Assembly: GCF_032854445.1 (NCBI RefSeq)
Contig: NC_088300.1
Location: 4,962,001 to 5,026,000, forward strand
DNA length: 64,000 nucleotides
Reading direction: 5' to 3'
Origin: Liolophura sinensis
Taxonomy: Eukaryota; Mollusca; Polyplacophora; Chitonida; Chitonidae
Part shown: positions 10,468-23,251 of the stretch, piece by piece
Numbering within the stretch: the first letter of the stretch is position 1
Layout: each line of letters begins with the position of its first letter
Position numbers and translations under genes: made by a program
Notes under the pieces: generated by a model
What the model was told of the DNA's origin: nothing
Database searches by the model: none
Seen by the model: only the letters and a program-made list of their open reading frames with translations

Positions 10468-12570
10468 CTGTTCAAGAGAAGTAAAACAAGCCAAAATACA
10501 GCAGCTGACCTCTTACCATCTGAAAAAAAGGGCAGGTCAGATTCATCCAAATAATTTGTGGTTAATTCAGAAGTTCAAGTACACTGGCGTCCGCTTCGGG
10601 AGCAGTAGATCCAAGGTCAATCCTGGATCGAGTCACACCTAAGATCTTAAAAGAGGAAGCTGCAATATTGATCCATACATCTGATTGAGATTTAATGACC
10701 TGCTCAAAAATTTTTAACCCACATTATGGTGGTCAGGTTTATGGATTGGGGAAACTGCATGGAGTGCCCCGAGTAAACCACCAACCTTTGCCAGGTACAG
10801 CATACAAGATACCTCTTGACCTCAAGTTGCAGATGAAAAAACAAGTCCTGGATCCGAGCGGGAAACTTTATTGGTGAAGGGCCTGATTCAGACTGTTGTA
10901 ATGAGCCAGAGCTTTAAAACCGTCTGGGCCAGTGAGGCCCTCACATGGTAATAAAAACTCAATTATATCTTTCACGTTAGGTTTGCACAATTAAACACAG
11001 GCTATTTACCTGCAAATTAACCAAATTATAAATCGTTACTCTCTAAAAGATGGCATAAAATGAAACCGATCTATTCATACATCCAACTTTCAACATAAAA
11101 GTTCTTTCGGGTCCTTAATCTTCCAGTTTCCCGCTGGAAAAAAAAAGATGATATAAACATATGTAGGCTAATAAATATAGGCCTATTCATCGAATATGAC
11201 TGAGTCTACCCACGCAGTATTAAACAGACAAATAAGTCACAAAGTGGATAAATAAATAAATCTTTATAGGTCCTTGGCCCCATTGAGAATAAAATTTCAA
11301 CTGAATATTACCAATGATTGATAGCTGTAAGACACAAAACGAAAATGAAAAATATGCAATTTTCTAACCACATATAAATCCACGAATCCCACTTTTAACA
11401 GTATGGCGCGAATGGCATTTTGTCAATTGATGAACAAGCCATCTAGGCGTTGCGAGCTTTGTCTGCATAGTTGTTAGCATACTAAAAATCATCTGCCTGC
11501 CTCAAAAAATTTGAGGACTCTGTGTCACAGCGGACGTAAACAACCTTTACTTTGTAATCTCCAGCGCACGAGAGCTCATTTCAAAGGGGGACAAACTACT
11601 AAACCACGGATATTCCTTCCCAGAGCAATGCATCGATCGTTTTCATGAGCAGCATTTACATTGTTTTGGATAATATAAAGTAACGTTCGAGTCACTCCTC
11701 AAACGAAGCCACAGTACACTGTTCACATGATGTATAGAAATCTCCAGAAGCCTTTCTAGTAATGGTTTAAATTACTAGCAATCTGAATGGTCATTTTTTT
11801 TGGCGCTTTTTGCCACCCCACCCCCCCCGCCCTCCCTCCGATAAAAAAGATACAGTCAATTATTAATTAATATTTATACATTATATAGTGGTCTATATAA
11901 CCACATGTAGATCATGATCGCAGTATAAGTGATCGTCTTAACATCCAGTGCCACGTACATTTGTATAGCTTGTATGATTAAATTTATATACGCTAGAAAA
12001 AAAAGATGACAAACCATGAAAGACCACAATGAGAATTACCTCGGTCAATATGTTAATGTCAAAGTTTTTTCTTTCTGGTGAGGTGCTTAGAAGCGTGAGA
12101 ACTGTTATTTTAATCTACTCATGTGTTCTAATTTAATTTCGCAAACTTCAGTTCTATTGTAGATGTCAAATGAACAGAAACAATGAAGGTGAAACATCAA
12201 AATGCGACATAGAAGCTTCTCATGTAACGTGTTTCACGCAAATGAATCCAGTTGAAAAGTATTACGTAGCTTAATTATTTGAAAGAATACGATCTTCCAT
12301 GCATGTTAACAGCCAAAAAGTGTAACGGCAAAAAAAGATCATAGATTGATGTATATGTATACATTTCTTTGCATGTAGAATTAGTTTCTATTCGCTCCAA
12401 TGCGTTTCAAACTAAAGCTTAATAGTGGTCTGTTTGAATAAGCGTCACAATCCATCTCATCTGAAACCTACAAATAGATGCATGAAGAATAAATGTATGC
12501 GTATTCAAACGCGGTATGTTTGTCTATTCGAGCTGTCGACCAAACCCACTTTCGGCCATATTGGAGAAGT
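10468..12570. other. Presumed 5' side of the CSKMT gene and intergenic sequence
   Basis: It must contain the first CSKMT exon(s), but none could be chosen with confidence. It includes a decayed family-2 SINE piece (10580-10670), A/T runs and a C-run at about 11817-11828. No other gene is supported. Confidence 0.4.
10580..10670 (+). mobile_element. SINE family 2 fragment
   Basis: 'cactggcgtccgcttcgg', 'agtagatccaaggtcaatcc', 'gatcgagtcacacctaagat' and 'aaaagaggaag' match the complete copy at 29787-30149 in order. The A-box end and the 3' half are missing. Confidence 0.75.
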
Positions 12571-12579
12571 ATGGAAATC

Positions 12580-13350
12580 TAAAAAAAAACTTTTCAGAAC
12601 CGCTGATCCGATTGCACTGAAAATTAACATGCATGTACCATTGGGGCTATCAGGATGGAATATTTTTATGTAAATCGGTCGAGAAATGAGGAAGCTCCGT
12701 GTTGGTCGTTTATTCACTTCATGACCTGTGACTGAATTTTAAAAAAACAAGATAGCAATTAGATGTGGTTTGACCTGCTAAAGACAGCCGTGGTTTTAGT
12801 TCTTTCCTACGATGTAGGGTTTTTCTTTAAATTGCAATTAGTGTCATTTTCCTAATGTCACGTGACCGAACACAGTCATAGCTATGAAGCTGAAAATTGA
12901 TCCCACGGGGCTACGAGTTACAGTTTTCCCATTAAAATGCGTTTAAAAGCTTGTTATCTTTATTCGTCGTCAGCTTGCAAAATTGCAATATCCAGTTGTG
13001 CTGTTTTTCCAGTCACGTGATTTAGTAGCCATTTCTAATTTTATTGATAAGCTTAAACCATCTTTTTCCGTAAATCGGCTAATGATCTTTGGATGAAATT
13101 TCACTTGCAAGTTTTAGGTGGATCGCCGTGCCTATATTGTGTAAAAACTTTTTGTTTGGTATGCAAGTTAGGGTGTAACTAACCAATGAAATTAGCTAAA
13201 AGTAGGTCAAGTCTAAAAACTGCTTGAAATGCTCAAATAAACACACTGTCTGGAACTTCTTGACGTCAGGATTGCAAAGCTGTAAGAATTATTTTTGTAC
13301 TTAGTATAGTTTTTCAGGTCAAGGCCCTAAAACCATTAAAAACATGAAGT
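12580..13350 (+). repeat. Long dispersed repeat, uninterrupted copy
   Basis: It is similar over most of its length to the reverse complement of about 28905-30480. Shared blocks include 'cagaaccgctgatccgattgca', 'ccgtggttttagtt', 'agctatgaagctgaaaattg', 'gataagcttaaaccatcttt', 'ggatgaaatttcacttgca' and 'aataaacacactgtct'. The copy carries a perfect GTCACGTGAC at 12857-12866 and GTCACGTGAT at 13012-13021. No coding capacity is seen. It is probably a non-autonomous transposon remnant of undetermined class, and it lacks the two SINEs found in its partner. Confidence 0.8.
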
Positions 13351-15240
13351 ATGACGCAAACCACCCCAGTCCCCTCCTCATATATACCAAAACTGAGAAA
13401 ACCTGCCATTCAAATAACACGGTAGCTTCGTGCTAGACTGCATCAAAGCCGTTCAATGTAGAGTGCTGGCCACGGTGCGTGTATTCTAATTCTGTCTGAC
13501 CACAGGAGCAGTAGATCAGAGGAACAATTTCTCCATACATGTGGCCCAGCACTGTTATTTGAGAGCATGTTTTTTCCTTCTTTTCACTGTCTTTAACCAC
13601 AGCCCTAATGGACATCGCCCCTAGCAGTTACCGTTTCAAATCCAGTTCATTCCTGCCAATCTTCGTTCTCTTTTTTTTCTTCAATTACCATGAAATTATT
13701 AGGCACCAGACTATCAGTCCTATATCAGCCTGGGGTTCAAGTTCAGTCTACTCCTTACCATTCTAACCAATTCATTTCGGATGCAAGTATGGACGCTATG
13801 CTTCATTTGTGGGAGATCATCACGCCGGGTTTTGCTGAAATAGTTTTATTTTCGTTGAAAATACGAGATCTGGTTTCGACAAGGTAAATGCAATTCACTT
13901 GTTCTGAGAGTTTATTGTCTAATATGCATTACGTCTATTTTTTTGCTCGTATTAGACAAACATGGGGTCTTTTCAAAAGAGAAAAGAACCGATAAATGTG
14001 AAGGGGCTGTGGTGGAGAAAGTGGAAAGCTTTAGAAAGTGGACTCTAAAGGCTGTGTGTACAGATCGCTTGGAAACCGTATAATTGCATACAGTTCTAGT
14101 TTTAAATTTGAATTTAATCGTCTTTGTCAGATATGCATACATAGCTATAGCTTGGAAATGCACCAGGTTTAATATGATGTACACAACTTGAACAGGCCTA
14201 ACGTCCACTACATACCGGTATATGGCCGCGTTAAGCCATCGTTATTCTTTCACGTAAAAATGTCTCCTGTTCGGAGTTCCGACCACGCTCAAACATGTGC
14301 GTGGCCGCCGTCGTATAAGTGAAATATTCTTCAGTACGGCGTAAAATGTCAATCAAATACATAAATCAATCAAACATGTGGGCCTACTCATGCAGAATAT
14401 AGCCTATATACTGTCCTGAAATAGAAGGCAAATGTATGTATACATTTTACATTACAGTTGTTATCACGCCATGTGTGCACACATAGGTAGGCCTATTTTT
14501 CTTAACTTTGTCAATATTGTCAAGGTTGGTGGGGGGGGGGGGGGGGTAAGGTGCGCTTGACTCCAAGGCCTGGAAGGTGGCTCGGATTCAATCCCAGGCC
14601 AAGTTGGACAGGGATTTTCTTGATTTGCTCGCTTTCAAGTTGTTCGTGTGCGGGCTACGTTTTAGCCATTGACAATGGGATCACGCAAATAGAGGATGCA
14701 AGTCAGCATTCCACATGTGGGAAAACTCACTAGTATACGTTGTCAAATAAATAGGCTATAGCAGAGATTTTGGAGGGGGGGGGGAAGAGCGATCGGTGCA
14801 GGCGTTAAATAACAAGCAAATAAATTAATAATTAGATAATTAGGCTCTGGTGTTTGCTTCGAGTTTAACGTATTGAACAGTACGTCAGTTAGATGCTATG
14901 TATACACTGGTCCGATCACATTCAACGGTATTACGTACGTCTGGTTCAATTTAATTTAACCCGGTAAATACAAATTCATTTGGTTTATTTCGTATTCTAA
15001 CCGTCAGCGCCTTTCGCTATGCTCACGTGGATATATAGGCTGTCATGCATACATTTGCTCATTTATTTTCCTTTTCTCTGTGTTGTTGGCTGGCATATTG
15101 TACATCTATATCTTCACAGGCTGTACAGTGTGAAATAAGGAAGAACAAAACCCAAATCTGATTCATTGAAAATTCATAGATGGAGTTCGTACCCTTAGGG
15201 GTGCTTAGGGGAGTGCTTAGGGGTTGTACGTATTCATAAA
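13351..15240. other. Intergenic stretch, no gene seen
   Basis: It has G-runs at about 14529-14546 and 14774-14783, a SINE family 1 fragment (14300-14374), and a tRNA B-box-like word (ggattcaatccc, near 14583) beside the first G-run. No gene is supported. Confidence 0.5.
14300..14374 (+). mobile_element. SINE family 1 fragment, plus orientation
   Basis: 'gtggccgccgtcgtataagt', 'gaaatattcttcagtacgg' and 'tcaatcaaatacataaat' form the 3' part of family 1 including a degraded AAAT tail. It is read on the plus strand, opposite to most other copies. Confidence 0.8.
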
Positions 15241-15249
15241 AAAATATAA

Positions 15250-15257
15250 TGACGTCA
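15250..15257. promoter_or_regulatory. CRE palindrome TGACGTCA, possible PPM1 promoter
   Basis: A perfect cAMP-response-element palindrome lies just left of a more GC-rich, CpG-containing stretch (about 15290-15560). It also lies upstream of a candidate non-coding first exon of the PP2C gene, where ctg|gtgaga at about 15402 could be a donor. Two more perfect copies occur at 16650-16657 and 34496-34503, so a regulatory role is only a guess. Confidence 0.25.
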
Positions 15258-15599
15258 CACAGACAGGGTGCTATTTTTATACACATCATCCGGGTCTTTT
15301 CATTTTCCGGGCATGCCCAATGCAGGTGGACGCCATGTTTCAGTTGTTGTCGAGGATGTTCAAATTCTAGAAATTGCGATAATCCCGTGTGAATGACGTC
15401 TGGTGAGACGATTTAGTCAACACGACATTGTAGTCATATATTTCAACGTATTATCTGCCTTAGCGAATCGCTTCGTCGTGAAACAGGAGAAATTGTCGGC
15501 CTTCAAATGCGGAACTACAACACTAAAGGACGCATGGCGGCCGTGTTCTAACTTGAACTCGTGTGTTTTGGCTCGTCCAAAGTTCAGAACTGAAATGTA

Positions 15600-17670
15600 G
15601 TAGAGTCTACCGGTGTTTTGTCATAAATAATTCCAGTTTGTCATATATTTGGAAGCTTGAAGCACAGGTAAATCAGATGTGAAGTTGTGAGCCATAATGC
15701 TTAGCAAATGACTAAATTAGGGCTATCGACTTGTGAATTCTCTTCCTTCGTTGTCATAACAGTGTGAACTAACAAGGTTTAGTCAGACTTCAGATACATG
15801 GTGGTGAATTATAAGCAGTGCATGAGGGTGTTAAGCTTGTATTCTGTGTAGTATCGAATTTATGCATATATATAAATTGTATGCCTTCCACATCCATGTC
15901 CAGCCCATCATGTTTTAATATGCACCTTGTTTTGTTTACACTTTTGTATCCCTGCTGTGAGTTATGATGACTTACGTTGGAACTGACATGATTCTTTGAG
16001 ACTTACTGATTGACTCGGTGTCATTGTGAATGACAGCACTTCAAAAATGAGTCCATTCAAAGCATTTAGCCACATTTATGTAATACAGTGAATTTCAGAA
16101 ATCTAAATCATGCTTCATCTTGTGGGTTGGATTGGGTTGGGTGTTGGGGAGTGTCATATTTTACTTTGAAAAGCAAGGTGTAGTGTAAGGTTGACCTACA
16201 ATATGATTATAAACAAAAGTTGCTAGAGAGTTTATTATTTCTCAGTTATTCATCTCTGATATCATTATGAAGCAGTTACATACTTAAATTCTTAAAAGCT
16301 TATGAAAAAGAGGGGTGAAAAAAATCACTGAAAGTGGTAATTCAGTCCTAAGAGAATCTATGCAGATATATTAAAATGATTTGAAGGATACTGTAGGGAA
16401 AAGAGCTAAGAAAAGGGTAACAATGAATAATGCTAGTGAAGAGAGTCTTATCTTAAACAATATTTTCGGCAGTTTCCATAAAATTTTCCTGATGTTTCTA
16501 ATTCTAATAAATTGTAATATTCCTGAAGATGAGTCAGGTAGAGTAAAGTTGAGTAAGTCAGTTGTGATGGAATGACATTTTGCGTGTTTCAAAGTAACAT
16601 GTCATTTGTTACTATATGTCAGCAATGAGTGACGCTAAGTGTTCTTGCATGACGTCACACCAGGAAAAATTGGAAACGTCAGAAAACTTTTGTTTCTGTA
16701 CTATCCCCCCGAAACTGACAACAGCGGTTTTAATTCACTGCAATTGCTCAGTTTGGGAAAGCAATTCAGGCTACGTCAATCCTTATCATTTAATCCTGCA
16801 CTAAGACATACAGGTCTTCACAGTGTGGTAGCTCTTTAAGGACTGCATGTAGCCAAATCACACGATGTTAAATTGTCGCTGATTGCTGTTGAGGGACAGT
16901 TTTTCCAGCCTCCTACCACCATGTGTCCTTTGATACTATTAACAGAAACTTGGCAATAAATTGTCCATTATTAGACTTCAAATATTATACTAGAATAAAC
17001 AGGGGATGCTAAAATAATATTTTACCTAAAAGCTGTTACATTTATGTAGTCAACTCCTATCTGTGTGACAAAAATACCAGAAAAGATCAACTACAAGCTG
17101 AAACTATGCAGCAACAACATCTGTCCTACTTCATATTCTCAACTTGTTTTAACCTGCCTGTGCAAAGCACTTAGGTTGCGTATGTCGGTGTTAAGGCAAA
17201 TGTTAAGGGTGCTATCTTAAAAAGAACTGCATGTATTGAACTTGAGGTTTTGTTTACATGCGAGGCACTATAGTTTTTAGGAGGATGTTCCATCATTGTC
17301 TGCCATATGTGCACCTTTATTTCTCTTAAAATCACAATCTTCGTTTTAGAGTTCCTTTTCATGTATCCTTTAAGGTAAAGGTGTATGTACTGTCTGTGTT
17401 GAGCTGATTTTACATTCATGTGTCTCCTATAGGTCAGCTCCTTGGTGGCCTTGATACCATATCTAATTTAAAGACAGATTTATATGATACAAGCAGGTTG
17501 TAACCACACATTTGTGTCCCCATGATCTAACGGTGTACAGTATAGATAACTAACAATGCACAAAGAGTGAAATTAACACTTTGTGGATACCCTTTATAGC
17601 AACAGATATGGAAAGCTACTGTAAATGTGGAAGTATCCATGTGAAATCTTTATTACACTTTTATTTCTAG
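15600..17670 (+). other. Probable first intron of the PP2C gene
   Basis: The first coding exon starts at a splice acceptor (17661-17670), so the gene has at least one upstream non-coding exon and this stretch is probably intron. It contains a lone relative of the 180-bp repeat unit (about 17180-17320). No coding exon was seen. Confidence 0.45.
17180..17320 (-). repeat. Single inverted relative of the 180-bp tandem unit
   Basis: The reverse complement of this stretch contains 'caatacatgcagtt', 'tttttaagatagcaccctta' and 'gatggaacatcct', matching the monomers at 46.8-47.5 kb in order. It is diverged and present as one unit. Confidence 0.6.
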
Positions 17671-17689
17671 GTTGCTTGAGAAAACGAAG

Positions 17690-20542
17690 ATGGGAGCATT
17701 TTTAGATAAGCCGAAAACAGAGAAGCACAATGAAGGTGGAATGGGAAATGGACTTGGCTACGGGCTGAGTAGCATGCAAGGCTGGAGGGTGGAGATGGAA
17801 GATGCTCATAGCGCTGTAATAGGCCTGCCTTATGGCCTGAAGGAATGGTCATTTTTTGCTGTTTTTGATGGCCATGCTGGGGCTAAGGTGTCTGCAACAT
17901 GTGCAGAACAGTTACTTGAGCATATCATTGCCAATGAAGACTTTCGTGGTAAATTGGATGTCAAAGCTGCTACAGAGATACAGCCTTCACTAGAGGATGT
18001 TCAGAAAGGGATCAAAACTGGGTTCTTGCGCCTGGATGACAAAATGCGAGATATGCCTGAGGTGGCTAGTGGTGAAGACAAGAGTGGGTCTACTGCAGTC
18101 TGTGCTATTGTCTCACCAGTTCATCTGTTTTTTGCTAACTGTGGGGATTCAAGGTCAGTCCTGTCAAGAGCTGGATGCTGTACGTTTTCCACAACGGACC
18201 ACAAACCAATCAACCCAACAGAAAAAGAGCGCATTCAGAATGCTGGAGGCAGCGTGATGATCCAGCGAGTAAATGGATCATTGGCAGTGTCACGTGCGTT
18301 AGGGGACTACGAATACAAGAATGTACAAGGCAAAGGACCTTGTGAACAATTAGTGTCACCAGAACCTGAAATCTTTGTCATGGATCGTTCACAGGATGAT
18401 GAATTTTTGATTTTGGCTTGTGATGGCATTTGGGATGTCATGACAAATGAAGAACTGTGTGACTTTGTGCGTAGCAGGTTGAAGCTCACAAGTAGCCTGG
18501 AACAAGTGTGTAACATGGTAGTGGACACTTGTTTATATAAGGTGAGTGTCGGGATGCAGTGTGTGAATTGTCTGTTGTTCCTGTTTACCCTTTCACAAGT
18601 ATTAAGGTTAATTTACAGCACTATACAACTACATTGCAGAGTGCTGTAAGGTTTTGTATTACATACCATTTCAACAAACAGTTTATAGTGATAAGATGAT
18701 CTTACAGTAGAGTGATATGTGCCTTGTATTTGTATCATATTACGTTTACATATGTTGTTGGGCAGAAGTATATGTCTTACACTGTCCATGCTAACAGTAA
18801 TTATGGTAAGTAATTGATTTATCTCATGCAAATTATAACACAGCTGTGAATTAAATGTGTGTTTTTGTGTGTTTTGGTTTATATTTCAGGGCAGCAGGGA
18901 TAATATGAGTATCGTGATTGTGTCATTTCCGGGCTGTCCAGAAGTTAGTGAGGAAGCTGTTAAAAAGGAGGCTGAACTAGATGAAAGAATAGAAGCCAAA
19001 ATTAAAGGTGGGCCAAAGAACCTACATGGTTATTAGTCCCCCAACCCCTCCATGGAATGATTTTCTTAGTGGATTATACACTATATTTTAAGCTATGTTC
19101 TATTCAATTAGTGTCTCATTGCCGTTTTATTTAATATTCCAGTGTTCTTAATACTTAGGCAGATGCTAACTTTTATGTGTATTATGGGACTGATTGAATA
19201 AAAAACAAATTTACAGAACTGATGTGTGCAGGAAATATATTTTGTATGGACATGTGCATTTCTGTTGCAGAAAGCATTGAACTTATTGAACTTAACACCA
19301 ACACTAAAAAGTCTGCAGCGGCTAAACATTCATGATTGTGACGTGCATTTATTTATAAATATCTGTATAATTCTGTGACATTTTGAGCAAAGATATCATT
19401 TTTTCATGGTTGTACATAACTCCCTGTTTCAGAAATATTTGAGAATGCAGATCAGGTAGACTTTGATTTGCCCTATATAGTTCATATGTTAACTGAGGAA
19501 GACATTGAGGGGTTGCCACCTGGTGGAGGATTGAGTGCTAAGTAAGTGACTTTAGTGTATACTTCTAAATTATTGTTACCCTCTCAGGGAAACGTAGATT
19601 GTTTAGCACAACAATAGCATGTGCCGACAGGCTTACGACATGGCAGATTTAGTGGTGATGAACAACATCTTGTATCATAGTCTGGAGAGTGGAAGATTTA
19701 ATGAAGGTGAACTGTTGCTTCGAGGGAATGTGTGAAAAAAAAGTCAAAGTACCTTTTAATAAAAGTTGGAGTTTGTTTTTCATATTTATCACTCACCAGA
19801 GTCGTCGTTTCTCGCAAAGGGAGGGGAGGTAACTCCATAACAACAAGATGGCCCGTGTTCTGACAGCTGGGTATCGTTAAGTCTATTCCCAAAACTCCAC
19901 AGTAGTTAATGTGGTGGACCTGGTTAACTCATGTGTGAGCTTGGTTAACTGTCAACTACATATAACAAAAATTGTTTTTTTGATCTAATTTATTCACTTA
20001 TTAACGCTTTCTTTTTTCCAGGAGAAGCATTATAGAAAGTCTAGTGGACAAACTCTTACCAGCTAATAAAAAACAAGATAATGTAAGTTGTCAACATTTG
20101 ATCTCTAATATAAGTTGAAAGTAATTCCAAGACCAGTTTGTAAGATAACATGAAAGACCTTTTGAAGGTAAAGATGATTGCCTTGCAATTTGAAATAATA
20201 TTAGTTAGGAATACAGGATCGAAGCAGGGCCACTTTGATGTCATAACATTGCATAATCCAAGGGGATCAAGCCATGGGGTCTTAAGCAAATTATTATGTA
20301 GACTGTCCAGATTTGTGGGTTGTGTTTATGATCAAACATTGTTTACACTTTCACTTAAGTATCTTAAAGTTTGTTACTTTGATATGTAGTATACTTACAG
20401 CTGTCTGATACTGGTATTTTCTCTGTGCATAGTTTACAATCCACAAGGCTCTTGCCAGTCAATATGTTGATTTTCTATTGGATGTATTTTTAATGTATTA
20501 CCTGCTCTGTTTCAGCAAGGCCATGGAGATGAACTGTACTAG
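17690..20542 (+). CDS. PPM1A: Metal-dependent Ser/Thr protein phosphatase PPM1A/PPM1B (PP2C)
   Basis: A monomeric Mn/Mg-dependent Ser/Thr phosphatase; vertebrate PPM1A/B dephosphorylate stress-kinase, SMAD and TAK1-type targets. Coding exons: 17690-18541, 18890-19007, 19433-19541, 20022-20082 and 20516-20542. All are bounded by GT/AG and join in frame to 388 codons plus stop (human PPM1A has 382 residues). An acceptor at 17661-17670 shows that a 5'UTR exon lies upstream. The start is the family-standard MGAFLDKPK, whose Gly2 is the known myristoylation site. The catalytic residues are present: Arg33, Glu37 and Asp38 in 'WRVEMEDAH', Asp60-Gly61-His62 in 'DGHAG', Asp245 in 'ACDGIWDVM', and Asp288 in 'GSRDNMS' across the first coding junction. 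The C-terminal PP2C_C helical region spans about residues 295-388 and contains '[12 protein letters not shown]' and 'LPPGGGL'. The alternative symbol PPM1B cannot be excluded, because an invertebrate gene may be orthologous to both. Confidence 0.95.
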
Positions 20543-23251
20543 TTGATGACGGATCTGTGTCGCAGCTTTCTCAGCGCTTTCAAACTGGCACTTTGTGTGG
20601 CTGTTCACAACAGTCGTACAGTGCTCATATATTATACATATACAAACAGTGTGTATGTAAATGGATGGAAGAACATTAACAAATAATCACAAGCTTCTCA
20701 AGTGAAACATAGAAAGAGAAATGGTTCTGAATCACTGAGAAACTCTGTTGTAGATTTGTGTACATAATGTTGTAGGCAAGACCAAATCCAGCTCAGAGGT
20801 CAACACTGTACATGTAGTACTATTGTAAGGGTGGTTTTTATATGGGGGACTATTTTTCTGAATGTGGAAATCCAGTGTCAGTGCTTTGAGTGGGCTTGAT
20901 GTGTTGTTATGGGCACATTGTTCAGGTCAATTGATGTAACAGTACATAGCACTTGGTTGGTCACTTATGTAGTGTACCACTCACATGTTACCAGCTGCCC
21001 TGTTTGTAAATATTTGTCAGATAATGTTGTCATTTAAAGAGGAGGTATTTTTTCCCTTTGATGGATAACCTTTTCTCGGCCATACCTTTCAGGCCGGTGT
21101 TGGCACATCCCCTAGTGTGGCATGGTCAAGGAAGTATGTCTTCCAATCAAGGCAGACAAGCTGATTATTTCTACATCAGTGGAAGCCATTGTGCAACTCA
21201 TGATACATATTAATATTAGATTCTGTATGTAGCCAATCCCATTAATTGCAAGTTTTACTGGTTAATTACATGGTATCCTGCATTACTTGGGAACATTTCT
21301 TACGTCTATAATTAACTAATTTGTTATAAGAATTCTGTGATGTTTATAGTTAGAACAAAACAAATTGTGGCAGAATGATTAACATTTTTTTTTAAATAGT
21401 GACAGAAATATTCTTTTGCCACATTCTTGGTCCAAATTTGGATGAATCAGCTTATAATAGCATATAAGAAGGTGTTTATGTGGGCAAAGGCTGTTACAGT
21501 TATGAAGATATTTATATATTTTCAGTGAGCAAACAGTCATACAGTAGGATATTGATATCTCTGTGCTGTCCTGGAAATGGTGAATGTCACTCATGCAACA
21601 TGGCCACATGTATGCACCTAGTTTCTGTGTCTGCTGATCATGGTTGCAGTCAGTTGCTCAACAACTAAACTCCATGAATGCATCAGGGATTTTCTTAACC
21701 ACTCTATATGCGGGGGCAGGACTTGTAAAGTGATTTGGGCTTTACAGAGGACTCCTGGAATCTTACAGCGAAGTGAACATTCCAGGAGTGTTGTATATAT
21801 GTGCACAGTGATGTGGCTGTGGTGAAGCAGACACCAGCAAAGACACATCTAGGCAGTTTGTGCGGGGTTAGGAAAATTGGTGTTTGACGAAATAGCTCAT
21901 TGACCAAAACGGACACAAATCTGAGCTGATGGGTTCGGAGATAGGATCACACTGGACAAGTCAGTAAATTCTGCCCAGTGCAAAGATTCTTAAGATGGAC
22001 TGCTCGAGTGCAACTGGTTTTTCTTTTTGTTTCTACTACATGACACTGACATTTAATTACTGTTTTGTCAGGAACAGGATTATCTCCCCTGCCACAATTA
22101 ACTGGTTTGGTAGATATCCACTTAGTGCTACAATCTGCCAAGAACTTGGCTCCACCCTTCTTTGCTGTGCGCATTACTTTTCTAAACTTTGCACCCATGA
22201 TCAATATCACGTGGGATGTTGTCACTTGATGAACATGCAGCAAATCTGTATGATGTATATACCCATATGAATCTATATCAAATACATTTTAGTAGTGTAG
22301 AGCTTTATTTTTTTTCCCCTTTCACATCTAGAATGGAGTTTTGAGTTCCCACAACCGTTTGCTAAAAAAAAAAAGAAAAAAAAAAAAAAAAAAATGAACT
22401 CAGTGGTTTCTTGCTTATGTTTGGAATTTTAAATTTTGCCTGACAAACATTGTCAAGATCTCGAGTGTTCTGTAGGAACAGCTGATACTTTGTTAATTGG
22501 CATCTTTCATTCAGATGGAGATATGTAGTGTGGTTTGTTTCACATCAGCACTTACCTGCTAGAACTATTCAATGAAAACTGTTGATAAAATGTATGGTGA
22601 GCATATTTTCCTTTTTTGTTTTTATACATTATATACACGTTACTTTGAGGCCTCGTTTATTAACAGAAAGATATAATACCCAGTTCTCTGTGATTCTTGT
22701 CAACAGGAGTTTGTTCTCATGTTCGCTTGGTTTGTCACGCACAATTGTCAACATAGGTAGCCTAATTGTGGACAGCTGGGAACTACAGTCAATCGTCATG
22801 GCAATAGCACTGCAATGTCTGGTAGTTACAGAAAGAGGGAGGGAATAATTGCAGTGTTTATTGTAACGATGATGAATATGACCCAGACTAAAAACAGCTC
22901 AAGCTCTTATACACAGCACTGACTTCACCTCATGTTACTTTTCTAGAGCTTTACCCTAAGCTAGAAACACCTAGTGCTATGTTCATAAATATTTTTTATT
23001 GAGACTTTGACACCATAATGGAACTTAAATGAAGATGTTGTGTGGAGCAAAACAACCAGTAAGAGGATCGTTACAAAGAAAACACTTAAGGAAACTGTAG
23101 CCCTCGTGTTGTCTGTTGATTGGCATATATCTTACCATTGTACATGGCAAGGGTAACAAATTAGACTGTAGTGCTCCATGATATAGAATTCTACATAGAG
23201 CCCTTCGCTAACAGTGTGTATTTTGTTAACAATTAAAGGGTTGAAAATAAA
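20543..23251 (+). other. Probable long 3'UTR of the PP2C gene
   Basis: No gene is supported. An AATAAA at 23246-23251, followed by GT-rich sequence, is a plausible polyadenylation signal, giving a 3'UTR of about 2.7 kb. It includes an A-rich run at 22364-22394. The real transcript end could be earlier. Confidence 0.4.
22364..22394. repeat. Poly(A) run
   Basis: 31 bases of A broken by one G. It could be internal poly(A) in the UTR or the tail of an old retroposed fragment; no flanking duplication is evident. Confidence 0.8.
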
